Shown piece after piece: positions 16,717 through 24,282 of a stretch of 37,530 nucleotides of DNA. The notes under the pieces are model-generated. The model searched no databases. It was not told the DNA's origin and saw nothing but the letters and a program-made list of their open reading frames with translations. Source of the DNA: Desulfurococcales archaeon (GTDB lineage: Archaea; Thermoproteota; Thermoprotei_A; Sulfolobales; NBVN01); assembly GCA_027064885.1 (NCBI GenBank), contig JAMOOZ010000200.1:1-37530 (forward strand), written 5' to 3'. The first letter of the stretch is position 1. Every line of letters starts with the position of its first letter. The translations under genes and the position numbers were made by a program.

Positions 16717-16862
16717 CAACGACTCGCGGTGTGCTGGGATTAAAGCTTGTTGCCAGTGATGAAGACCTGATTCGCACTAGTGCTGATTTTTCATGTTTGT
16801 GAAGAACTTTACTTAGGTTACTCTTATGATAAGGCACCCCGTTTTCCTCACGGTGCGTTCTA

Positions 16863-19800
16863 ATGAAGAAGAAATCGTATGTTACTGCATTAGTATTAAT
16901 CACATTAGTGTTACTGGGAACACTAAGCATATCCGTAACGGTGACCACTAAGGCTAACTCCAGCGGGGTTTACGCCCTAATACTGCCCAGCACTCCCCCA
17001 TCAGATGCTGGCGCCGCCAACGCGACCGTCGACTTACTGATAACACTAAATAGACTGGCCGGCTCCGGCAAGGGCGAGTTCTACTGGTTACTAACCTCGG
17101 CTAAGGTAGGTAATGATGAACTGCCTCCAGGAACCGTAGTACTTAAGGACCTCACCGAAGACGCCCTACAGGCGATGAAGGACCTCGTGAGTAAGTGTGG
17201 CGGGTCCGTTAAGCTTGTGGAGGTAGCGTCACTGCCTCACGCGTCAGCAGTCGTAATTAAACCTCCCAGGATTGCGTTATTCGATAACGGCGCATTAAGC
17301 GAGATCTCACTGCCTAACGTGCTTAAGGCTATGAACTTCCAGTATACCATAGTAAGTAACTCATCAATTGAGGACCTGCTTAAGGGTAAGTACGATTTAC
17401 TAATACTCCCTCCAGGCAGCGGCACAGCAACTGCTAGGGCCTTAGGACCGGGCGGTTCTAAGGTAGTTGCTAAGTTCGTCTACTCCGGTGGTGGACTCAT
17501 AGGCATATGTGCTGGCGCGTACGCCGTCGTAAAGGGCTATAACGAACCGACGTCATGGATACAGTTAGTTGATGCCACACTGAAGAACTGGCCAATATGG
17601 TACTTAGGAGTGGGTGTGGTTGAGGTCAACATAACTGCGGAAATGCCAGTCACGTACGGCTTCAAAGGCGTTAGGAAATTCATATACTGGAACGGGCCTG
17701 TACTGATACCCTATGACTTAGGTAAGGACACGACCTTGGGCATAGATGTGCAGCCACCCACACCGCTAGCGACCTTCATAAAGATCCTAGGGAGCGAGTA
17801 CTTCGCTCCCGGGTCAGGGTTGAACATCACGTACGTTGATAAGGTCATGAGTAAGGGGTACGCCATAACGTACTCAACGTATGGGTCAGGCCAGATGGTG
17901 CTTTTCAGCGTGCACCCGGAGCTAATAACTGGTGACTTAAGCAGCACGCCCAAGGCCTACCTGAGCGACAAGTACAACTGGCGCATGCTCTGGAACGCCA
18001 TCTACTTCGTCGCCGGGAAGAGGGTCGTGCTTGGAGGCCGAGTCGTCGGGACCTGGATGTGGCCTTCGCTCATAACCAACGCTTACGAAGCGGTGCTCAG
18101 GGAGAAGTACGGCACCACCAGCATCAGTACGGAGCAGAAGCTTAACGCACTGAAGGAAGCGCTGAACTACTTGGCCGCAGAGCTGAAGAGCTACAACATA
18201 ACCGACGTGTTCCTAGAGGTTAAGTTACTCAGCGGCACGCTTCTATGGCCCAGCGACGTGGGGAAGAAGTACGGTGTCCCAACCCTAGCAGGTAAGGACG
18301 GGAAGGAGCCCTACAACCTGGCCAACGTGATTAAGCTGTTTGCCGATACCCTACACAAGTACGGCATAAGGCTTAACGCGTGGATGATAGTGTGGTACGA
18401 CAAGTTCTGGGGCGCTAAGGACCCGATGTGGCATTGCGGTAAGTGGGTCTCACCAAGCGAGTTCAAGCCACCCTACCCAATAACTAGCAGGGTACGACTA
18501 TTCAACACCACATATCAAGACTACATCGCCGAGTTAGCTAAGGAGCTAATCACTAAGTGCGACATCGACGGAATACACCTGGACTACATACGGTGGCCTC
18601 ACGTCGTCTACAGCTTCGGGCCGAAGGACTACGCCCTAGCTAAGGAGCACGGCATAAACCTGACGAAGGTCGAGAGGTACGTCATACTAACGTACTACGG
18701 CATGCCGAACGAGAGCATAGCTCCCCAGCCCGCCCTGATATTCGAGAAGTACTATGTCGAGAAGGACCCCGATGTCGTTAAGTGGTTCGAGCTCCGCAGG
18801 CAGGCCCTCGTAAGCATACTTGAGAAAGTGAAGAACGCGGCGGAATCAACGGGTAAGAAAGTTACGTTGTCAGCAGCAGTCATGCCTGAGGAGGGTCCTG
18901 ACAACATAACGTCGTGCCGCACCGACCTAGAGACCGGGCGCGAGTACTGCGCAGTTATACCCGGCCAGGCGTGGCAGTGGGTGCATTACTCCCAGCACTA
19001 CTCCGACTTCGCTAAGCTCGGGTACTGGCTCATACCGATGACCTACTACAAGAACTGGGGCAAAAGCACGGCGTGGGTAAGTAGGGTAGTCAAGTACGCC
19101 CTCGGAGTAGTTAATAACGTTAATCCATCAAACAAGGTACTAGCCGGGCTCCAAGCCTACGGCGGGGTCAAGTACGAGGACGTGAAGGCCGAGATAAACT
19201 ACGCATTGAACGCGGGCGCTAACGGGTGGGTCTACTTCGTATGGAACGAGTACCGCGACCTAGCATGGTCAACCCTCATAAGCAAGTACGGCGCCGAGCT
19301 GGAGAGTGCTAAGAAGATACTTAAGGGCCCAGTCATGCTCGCCGCAAGCATAACGGGATACACCACCGCCAAGGATGAAGCTGAGTCTCTCCTCAAGGAA
19401 CTCGCTACGGCAGGGACCGACTACTTCAAGCCAAACCCTGAGGTACTGGCAAACAAGGTGAAGGCGAAGACCTTAGAGTTAGTCAAGGAGCTTTCCGGTA
19501 AGCTAGTAACCGAGCTTGAAACCATGGAGCCTGCGGTGAAGAAACTTGGAGCACCGTACACCGGGTATTACGAATTCGTCATTGACAGGGCTAATGAGCA
19601 CTTCAGCGAGATAAGCGAATTAAACAACCTCACCAAGGTTACTGAGCCGTTCTCCAACCTCGTAAATGAGGTGGTACCGGCCATAGTGCTCTTGAACTCA
19701 GCCACGAGTAATCAGGGAGCCTTAGCATCGCTTCAGGAGCAACTAAAGAAGCTTGAGAACGAAGTATCGGGGATAGCCTACAAGGACTCGGCTGCCGTAT

Positions 19801-20183
19801 CCAACCTGCAGGGTAAGATAGGTAACCTAGAGAAGCTCCTGGAGGACTTGAAAACATCAATTAAATCAATTACCGAAAACGTGAGCGAGTTAAGCAATGG
19901 GTTAGAGCAGGCCACCAGCAAGGTTAAGGAACTCGAAACAATGAGCTCCAGCACGCATGACGAATTAACGGCACTGAAGTCGAAAGTAAGCAGTCTTGAG
20001 GATGACCTAACGTCCTTGAAGAGCTACGTCAAGGGCGAGATAAGCAAGGTAAGTCAAGCAGGGCAGCAAGCCGTGAATGAAGCGTCAAGCGTTAAAGCGC
20101 TTGCTAGCGCCTCAATAGTCCTAGCAGTAATAGCGTTAATCCTGGCAGCCGTAACCCTAGTGCTGGCGCGTAGAAGTAAGTAG
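16863..20183 (+). CDS. Secreted, membrane-anchored protein: amidotransferase-like + GHL10-like + coiled-coil stalk
   Basis: 1106 residues, outside the cell. Signal peptide at 1-31. Residues about 136-390 resemble a class I glutamine-amidotransferase/BPL_N fold with a candidate triad C216 (GICAGAY), H351 and E353 (FSVHPE). Residues about 395-820 resemble the GHL10/DUF187 glycoside-hydrolase-like barrel, with DGIHLDYIRWP (569-579), NAWMIVWYD (505-513) and late strands QAYGG and GWVYFVW. Residues about 950-1070 are a heptad coiled coil, then a membrane helix (about 1080-1102) and ARRSK tail. This stalk-and-anchor layout resembles crenarchaeal S-layer stalk proteins. The start has GGTG (16852-16855) seven bases before ATG. 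It is followed by a T-rich terminator. Likely a cell-surface glycan-processing protein. Confidence 0.75.
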   Translation: MKKKSYVTALVLITLVLLGTLSISVTVTTKANSSGVYALILPSTPPSDAGAANATVDLLITLNRLAGSGKGEFYWLLTSAKVGNDELPPGTVVLKDLTEDALQAMKDLVSKCGGSVKLVEVASLPHASAVVIKPPRIALFDNGALSEISLPNVLKAMNFQYTIVSNSSIEDLLKGKYDLLILPPGSGTATARALGPGGSKVVAKFVYSGGGLIGICAGAYAVVKGYNEPTSWIQLVDATLKNWPIWYLGVGVVEVNITAEMPVTYGFKGVRKFIYWNGPVLIPYDLGKDTTLGIDVQPPTPLATFIKILGSEYFAPGSGLNITYVDKVMSKGYAITYSTYGSGQMVLFSVHPELITGDLSSTPKAYLSDKYNWRMLWNAIYFVAGKRVVLGGRVVGTWMWPSLITNAYEAVLREKYGTTSISTEQKLNALKEALNYLAAELKSYNITDVFLEVKLLSGTLLWPSDVGKKYGVPTLAGKDGKEPYNLANVIKLFADTLHKYGIRLNAWMIVWYDKFWGAKDPMWHCGKWVSPSEFKPPYPITSRVRLFNTTYQDYIAELAKELITKCDIDGIHLDYIRWPHVVYSFGPKDYALAKEHGINLTKVERYVILTYYGMPNESIAPQPALIFEKYYVEKDPDVVKWFELRRQALVSILEKVKNAAESTGKKVTLSAAVMPEEGPDNITSCRTDLETGREYCAVIPGQAWQWVHYSQHYSDFAKLGYWLIPMTYYKNWGKSTAWVSRVVKYALGVVNNVNPSNKVLAGLQAYGGVKYEDVKAEINYALNAGANGWVYFVWNEYRDLAWSTLISKYGAELESAKKILKGPVMLAASITGYTTAKDEAESLLKELATAGTDYFKPNPEVLANKVKAKTLELVKELSGKLVTELETMEPAVKKLGAPYTGYYEFVIDRANEHFSEISELNNLTKVTEPFSNLVNEVVPAIVLLNSATSNQGALASLQEQLKKLENEVSGIAYKDSAAVSNLQGKIGNLEKLLEDLKTSIKSITENVSELSNGLEQATSKVKELETMSSSTHDELTALKSKVSSLEDDLTSLKSYVKGEISKVSQAGQQAVNEASSVKALASASIVLAVIALILAAVTLVLARRSK

Positions 20184-20189
20184 TTAAAC

Positions 20190-20204
20190 TTTCTTTTTTG
20201 TTTT
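20190..20204 (+). terminator. T-rich terminator after the surface-protein gene
   Basis: TTTCTTTTTTGTTTT starts seven bases after the stop codon. It lies in the 63-base gap between convergent genes, as expected for an archaeal oligo-T terminator. Confidence 0.5.
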
Positions 20205-20246
20205 AAGTAACCTTACCCAGCATGAAGCTTTTACCTTAGCCCGGAA

Positions 20247-20996
20247 CTAACCTGGCTTGAATCCATACTCTCCGGTCAGTTTGAGCATGAATCTTTGGGC
20301 ATTCTCAAGCATGTCATGGTCGTTATTGAAGAACACGTAGGCCTTCTCAATACTCAGCTTGCTTAGTGCTGACGCCACTTCATCCAATTCCTCGTCAGTG
20401 TAGTAGTGTGCGTACCAGAATTCACGACCATGCATGCGTACGTAAGCCGCAGGCCCGGAAGACCGTACGTACGTTGCCTGCGGCGAGTCAACACTAACGT
20501 ACGTTACTCCAAGCGAAGCACAGAACTCCACCCACTCATTATTAAACCACGACTCATCCCTGAACTCAACAGCTACGCGCCATTCCCCAACATCCTTAAC
20601 CGCTTCCTTAAGGAAGGACGCGAGCCTAGTGATGAACGCGTTCGTAGGCTTCGCTCTAGGCGGTAGCTGGAGAAGGTAGAAGTCCACGTATTTATCTAGG
20701 GGCCTCATAGTCCTTAGGAAGGCCCTCCAGGGCTTTAGTGCCCTCTCATTAAGCAGGTGGACGTGAGTAACTAACCTAGTTACCTTCACCGCCCACCTTA
20801 TCCTGCCTTTAGTGAAGCGTTCTGTCTTACTTGCCCATGACTTAACCTGGTTAGGGAATGGGAACCTATAGAAGCTCGCGTTGAGTTCAACCGCGTTTAA
20901 GTTGGAGTACTTAGCGTACCAGTCGAATCCATCGGGGTTCCAGTCATACATCCATCCACTCGTGCCGACGTAAGCCGCGGGCGTGGGGCACCACAC
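20247..20996 (-). CDS. DUF72 (YecE-like) protein
   Basis: 249 residues with the DUF72 TIM-barrel pattern. It begins YVGTSGWMYDW (about 9-19), then NAVELNASFYRFP (about 34-46), WAVKVTRLVTH, FLLQLPP-like YLLQLPPRAK, VAVEFRDESWF and the late YVFFNNDHD motif (normally YVYFNN). The biochemical role of the family is unknown, although it is widespread. GTG 20996 lies four bases after the stop of the PadR gene, with GAGGGG overlapping; the two genes form an operon. Confidence 0.88.
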   Translation of the reverse strand: MWCPTPAAYVGTSGWMYDWNPDGFDWYAKYSNLNAVELNASFYRFPFPNQVKSWASKTERFTKGRIRWAVKVTRLVTHVHLLNERALKPWRAFLRTMRPLDKYVDFYLLQLPPRAKPTNAFITRLASFLKEAVKDVGEWRVAVEFRDESWFNNEWVEFCASLGVTYVSVDSPQATYVRSSGPAAYVRMHGREFWYAHYYTDEELDEVASALSKLSIEKAYVFFNNDHDMLENAQRFMLKLTGEYGFKPG

Positions 20997-20999
20997 CCC

Positions 21000-21506
21000 T
21001 CATTCGCACTTGAGTCCGCTTTCCTTCGCAGCCTTCTTAAGTATTTCCGCGCATTCTGCTAGTGCCCTACTCAGTATTTCTTTCTGTTCGTCACTTAACG
21101 TGCTGAGAGACTTCATGATCGTTCCTAAGCACTTCATGAGTTCCATACCACCTAACTCGGTGAATTGTCTGACAGCCGATGCCTTAAGCAAGACATCTTT
21201 TAACTCATCCATGTGTCTCTTGAGGTATTCCTTACCTCTTTCCGTGAGGCTGTAGACACGTATGGCCTTCCTACCTTTTCCGCGGGATTCCTCGATCACC
21301 TTGATTAGGCCTTCCTCTCGCATAACCTTGAGCAGAGGGTAGAGCGATCCTGGACTCGGTGAGTTAGTACCGAATAGCTCGCCTATGCTCTTCATTAACC
21401 TGTATCCGTGCATTGGTTGCTTCTCTAAGTAATGTAGCACGAGTAGCCTCAGTCGCTCGACCTCGACAGGTGATTTCCTCTCTGGTGCCAATCTATCGAC
21501 CGACAT
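21000..21506 (-). CDS. PadR-family transcriptional regulator
   Basis: A 168-residue winged-helix regulator. The DNA-binding domain (about 19-100) shows the PadR pattern LVLHYLEKQPMHGYRLMKSI, PGSLYPLLKVMREEGLI and VYSLTERGKEYL. The C-terminal helices (about 105-165) serve dimerisation. The ATG at 21506 has no ribosome binding site. It is divergent from the antiporter operon across 126 bases that contain the palindrome CTAGCTAG (21518-21525) and the antiporter TATA box. Control of itself, the DUF72 gene and possibly the antiporter is plausible but unproven. Confidence 0.9.
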   Translation of the reverse strand: MSVDRLAPERKSPVEVERLRLLVLHYLEKQPMHGYRLMKSIGELFGTNSPSPGSLYPLLKVMREEGLIKVIEESRGKGRKAIRVYSLTERGKEYLKRHMDELKDVLLKASAVRQFTELGGMELMKCLGTIMKSLSTLSDEQKEILSRALAECAEILKKAAKESGLKCE

Positions 21507-21583
21507 AAGTCTTTTTACTAGCTAGCTTAAGTGCGTTGCTGTTAGCACTGATACCTAGTTGAAAGAAAATCGGCGTGTTAGTG

Positions 21584-21595
21584 AAAAATATTTTT
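21584..21595 (+). promoter_or_regulatory. TATA box of the Mrp antiporter operon
   Basis: AAAAATATTTTT (21584-21595) lies about 27 bases before an expected start near 21615. It is the only strong TATA element between the divergent PadR gene and the first antiporter gene. GGTG (21621-21624) and GGTGGG (21635-21640) follow as ribosome binding sites for the GTG starts at 21633 and 21645. Confidence 0.45.
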
Positions 21596-21632
21596 AGTTA
21601 TCTCTTACTCTACACTTCATGGTGTCCTTTGA

Positions 21633-21911
21633 GTGGTGGGTTTTGTGAGCCTAGTGCTCTCCTGCCTGATCCCCCTGTACATCGTCGCGCTAGTCCTGTA
21701 CGCTGTTAGGGTGTTAAAGGGTCCTACAGTGTCGGATAGGGTCTTAGCTGTTGATGCCTTAGGCTTCGATTTGGCGGCGTTCCTCACAATTCTTTCCGTG
21801 CTGTTTAGAGCACCTATAATGGTGACGACGGCACTAGTGTTGGCGCTCTGGATCTATGCCCTAGACATCTACGTAGCCAAGTACCTGGAGTCTAAGGAGA
21901 TGGGTGATTGA
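21633..21911 (+). CDS. mrpF: Mrp-type Na+/H+ antiporter subunit F
   Basis: Small membrane subunit of the multisubunit cation/proton antiporter: 92 residues, three helices. The MrpF signature GPTVSDRVLAVDALG lies at about 30-44. GTG 21633 has GGTG eight bases upstream. GTG 21645 after GGTGGG is equally possible and would shorten the protein by four residues. It heads the seven-gene cluster F-G-DUF4040-B-C-E-D, the arrangement of the antiporter modules attached to archaeal membrane hydrogenases. Confidence 0.88.
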   Translation: MVGFVSLVLSCLIPLYIVALVLYAVRVLKGPTVSDRVLAVDALGFDLAAFLTILSVLFRAPIMVTTALVLALWIYALDIYVAKYLESKEMGD

Positions 21912-21912
21912 A

Positions 21913-22287
21913 ATGCTATGGGAAACCCTGTGCTCAGTGGTCGGTCTAATACTCGTGGCGATAGGTGCTTTTTGCGACATAGCGGCAGCCATAGGAATTA
22001 ACAGGTTTCCGAATTTCTTCGTTAGGCTTCATGCCGCTACCGTTGGAGCCATAGGCGGTGCTGTGATACCGACCTTCGGGGCTGGCCTGATAGCCCTAGG
22101 GTCGCCTGAGTTAGGAAGCTACAGGTTCTTTGTTACTGGTGTTTCCTTCACTACGGGATTAATGATAATGATCTTAGGGCAGGCAGGCGCTCACGCATTA
22201 GCTAGGGCTACACTGAAGGCTAAGGCAGCACCACTTGAGCCATGCGTGCATAACGCCTTAAGGAGGAGAGAGGTGGGGAACGAATGA
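21913..22287 (+). CDS. mrpG: Mrp-type antiporter subunit G
   Basis: About 124 residues, three helices. The MrpG signature GINRFPNFFVRLHAATVGAI lies about one quarter into the protein. ATG 21913 has GGTGA (21903-21907) five bases upstream and starts one base after the mrpF stop. A GTG at 21904 overlapping mrpF is the alternative. The C-terminal tail (about 95-124) is polar and longer than the core family. Its stop overlaps the next start (ATGA). Confidence 0.88.
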   Translation: MLWETLCSVVGLILVAIGAFCDIAAAIGINRFPNFFVRLHAATVGAIGGAVIPTFGAGLIALGSPELGSYRFFVTGVSFTTGLMIMILGQAGAHALARATLKAKAAPLEPCVHNALRRREVGNE

Positions 22288-22538
22288 TAGACCTCATTAC
22301 CGCATTTTTAATGGCTGTGGCCGCAGTAACGTCTATAGTATTCACGTACCTAGCCGTGGTTGAGAAAAACTTAGTTCAGGCAGTCGTGTTCTCGGCTGTT
22401 CAGAGCACTATGTACGCACTGATCTACTTCCTCCTAATGGCCCCCGATATCGTGCTGGTCTACCTACCTGTGGGTGTCGGCATATACCCGGCCATCGTAT
22501 TACTCCTAATTAAGAAAACTGATAAGGTGGATGAGTAG
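22284..22538 (+). CDS. DUF4040 antiporter/hydrogenase subunit (MbhD-like)
   Basis: 84 residues, three helices. The DUF4040 pattern is visible: LVQAVVFSAVQSTMYALIYF, then APDIVLVYLPVGVGIYPAI, where the family usually has APDVAxTEAxVG. The usual Glu of that motif is replaced (VYLP instead of TEAA). This domain corresponds to part of the MrpA/MrpB region and to MbhD of Pyrococcus. It overlaps mrpG by four bases and lies two bases before mrpB. Confidence 0.82.
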   Translation: MIDLITAFLMAVAAVTSIVFTYLAVVEKNLVQAVVFSAVQSTMYALIYFLLMAPDIVLVYLPVGVGIYPAIVLLLIKKTDKVDE

Positions 22539-22540
22539 CC

Positions 22541-23353
22541 ATGAAGGCCACAGACTTAGTTGTCGCGGCTTCAATCGTTGCGCTTGCCCTCCTACTTAGT
22601 TACGCAATGCTTCTTGGCGGGATAGGGCCCGTGCCTGTAAGGTCTGAGTTAAGAACCTTAGCCCTAAACTATATCCTACTAACATACAATCCTGTGAAGG
22701 TCATTTACAGTGCCTTAGCCCCTGAAGGAGTCACGGCTATCGTGTGGGACTATAGAGGACTTGACACATACTTCGAGACAGCTGTTATGTTCCTAGCGAT
22801 TATCTCGGTCGTCGCACTGGCACACGGATGTAATGTGAGGATAGGGCTAGGCAAGGGAGGAATGTCCTTAATTGTTAAGACCACCACACGCATATTAATA
22901 CCCTTAATAGTGCTGGCCGGCATATCAATAACGATGCATGGATGGCTTACCCCGGGCGGAGGCTTCCAAGGCGGCGCGACAATAGCTGTAGCTACAGTTA
23001 TAGCCCTAGTTACGTACTCTATCGACACCCTAGCGAAGCACGGCATACGTAAGAAAGTGCTCCTAGCAATGAGGAGCACGGGCCTCATAGGCATAGCGTT
23101 AACCGCTGTCGCCCTACTCATCATTGGTCTTGCCGTAGGCACTAACGCGTACATCTTTCAGAACCAGGAACGCATAGGCTCGCCGCTAGCGTTCCCAGCC
23201 TACTTCGACGGGACACCGACTGGAGGGTCGCTCTTCTTCTATAACCTGTTTGAGGCGTTCGCTGTGAGCGCTGGTCTTTCGTTAGCGATTATAGTAACGT
23301 CTCTCCGTGAGGAGGAAGTTAAAGAAACCCTAAGGGGTGAAGGTGTTGAATGA
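22541..23353 (+). CDS. mrpB: Mrp antiporter subunit B with fused MbhE-like N-terminus
   Basis: 270 residues. The N-terminal part (about 1-95) with WDYRGLDTYFETAVMF matches MbhE/MrpA C-terminal segments. The C-terminal part carries the MnhB/MrpB domain with ISITMHGWLTPGGGFQGG (about 128-145). In Pyrococcus Mbh these are two genes (mbhE, mbhF); here they are one protein. ATG 22541 follows the previous stop by two bases with GGTGGATGAG as ribosome binding site. The end overlaps mrpC. Confidence 0.85.
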   Translation: MKATDLVVAASIVALALLLSYAMLLGGIGPVPVRSELRTLALNYILLTYNPVKVIYSALAPEGVTAIVWDYRGLDTYFETAVMFLAIISVVALAHGCNVRIGLGKGGMSLIVKTTTRILIPLIVLAGISITMHGWLTPGGGFQGGATIAVATVIALVTYSIDTLAKHGIRKKVLLAMRSTGLIGIALTAVALLIIGLAVGTNAYIFQNQERIGSPLAFPAYFDGTPTGGSLFFYNLFEAFAVSAGLSLAIIVTSLREEEVKETLRGEGVE

Positions 23354-23774
23354 GTTAATCATACCGTACTTACTAACGGTGGTCTTCGTTTCCTTCGTGA
23401 TTAACCTAGCAATAGCTCTCTACGGCATTTTCGCCAGACCGACACTCGTGAAGAAGATCATAGCATTAACGATATTCTCTGACAGCCTTAACAGCCTAGC
23501 CATATTTGTGGGTTACAGGGTGGTTCCAGGAGGTGTTCCGGCACCGCCTGTTGTCGTAAATTACACTAACCCTCAAGCACCTGCCCAACTAGCTAAGGTC
23601 GCAGTAGATCCATTACCTCAAGCCCTAGTCCTTACAGCCATAGTGATTAATCTTGCAGTCACGCTCTTCATGGTTAAGGTAACGATGCAGGTTTACAGGG
23701 TCTATGGAACAACTAGTGTCCGTAAGCTCGAACACATTGAACACGGCAGTAAGGGAGAGGAGGTGGTCGAGTGA
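23337..23774 (+). CDS. mrpC: Mrp antiporter subunit C
   Basis: 145 residues with three helices, related to NuoK. The hallmark DPLPQALVLTAIVI lies at about 97-110, and an early block reads FSDSLNSLAIFVG. The GTG at 23337 gives a 17-base overlap with mrpB; GTG 23343 and TTG 23346 are alternatives because GGGGTGA lies immediately upstream. A ~25-residue insertion between helices 2 and 3 (PGGVPAPPVVVNYTNPQAPA) is as in hydrogenase-linked MrpC proteins. Confidence 0.88.
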   Translation: MKVLNELIIPYLLTVVFVSFVINLAIALYGIFARPTLVKKIIALTIFSDSLNSLAIFVGYRVVPGGVPAPPVVVNYTNPQAPAQLAKVAVDPLPQALVLTAIVINLAVTLFMVKVTMQVYRVYGTTSVRKLEHIEHGSKGEEVVE

Positions 23775-24277
23775 TGAGGGCGTTAACATACGTGGGGGCT
23801 TTCCTGTTCTTCCTTGCTTTTTACCTACTATTCTCTGGCTCCGTGAGCCTGTACGATGTCACAGTAGGCTGTGTGGCCTCCGCGATACTTACAGTGCTTT
23901 ACGCTAGGATAATGTATGGTAGAGATCTAAGGCCTTCCGACATCGCCAGAGTCGGGCACCTAATTAAGTACTTCTTCTGGTATATGTTCGTAGCGGAACC
24001 CAGGGCTCACGCAGACGTGATTAAGAGGGCCTTAAGCCCGTCCATGCCGATAAACCCAGGTATCGTTGAGATCCCCTTTGACGTTAAGAGCGACTTCTCA
24101 ATAACCCTCATAGCTGGGTCAATAACTAACACCCCCGGCACTGTGACCGTTGAGGTCGATAAGGAGAGGAAAGTGCTTTACGTGCACTGGATTAACGTTA
24201 AGGTTACGGAGCCTGAGGCCGTGCGTGAACATGTCTCGCGTGACTTCGAGAAGCATGCGTCACGGATTTGGGGGTGA
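23774..24277 (+). CDS. mrpE: Mrp antiporter subunit E
   Basis: 167 residues. Two to three N-terminal helices are followed by a soluble domain with ITLIAGSITNTPGTVTVEVD and LYVHWINV, the MrpE pattern (LaNsITLTPGT...). The start ATG 23774 shares one base with the mrpC stop (TGATG), after GGAGGTGG. MrpE is needed for assembly or stability of the antiporter in studied bacteria. Confidence 0.88.
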   Translation: MRALTYVGAFLFFLAFYLLFSGSVSLYDVTVGCVASAILTVLYARIMYGRDLRPSDIARVGHLIKYFFWYMFVAEPRAHADVIKRALSPSMPINPGIVEIPFDVKSDFSITLIAGSITNTPGTVTVEVDKERKVLYVHWINVKVTEPEAVREHVSRDFEKHASRIWG

Positions 24278-24282
24278 TGGGT

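Noticed and set aside
16751-16790. Possible C/D-box RNA: GTGATGA (16756-16762) with CTGA at 16767 and 16783
   Set aside because: Spacing is wrong: the first CTGA is only four bases after the C box, no second C' box is seen, and the element is too short for a standard archaeal C/D RNA.
16556-16948. A 130-codon minus-strand frame overlapping the start of the surface-protein gene
   Set aside because: Only a short middle part (STSIAEIIRPGNP) is meaningful, and it belongs to the decayed UbiA gene; the rest is out-of-frame sequence or antisense to the surface-protein signal peptide.
21518-21527. CTAGCTAG/AGCTAGCT palindrome near the PadR gene as its operator
   Set aside because: PadR sites usually have an ATGT...ACAT core with a longer spacer; this short palindrome is too simple to call.
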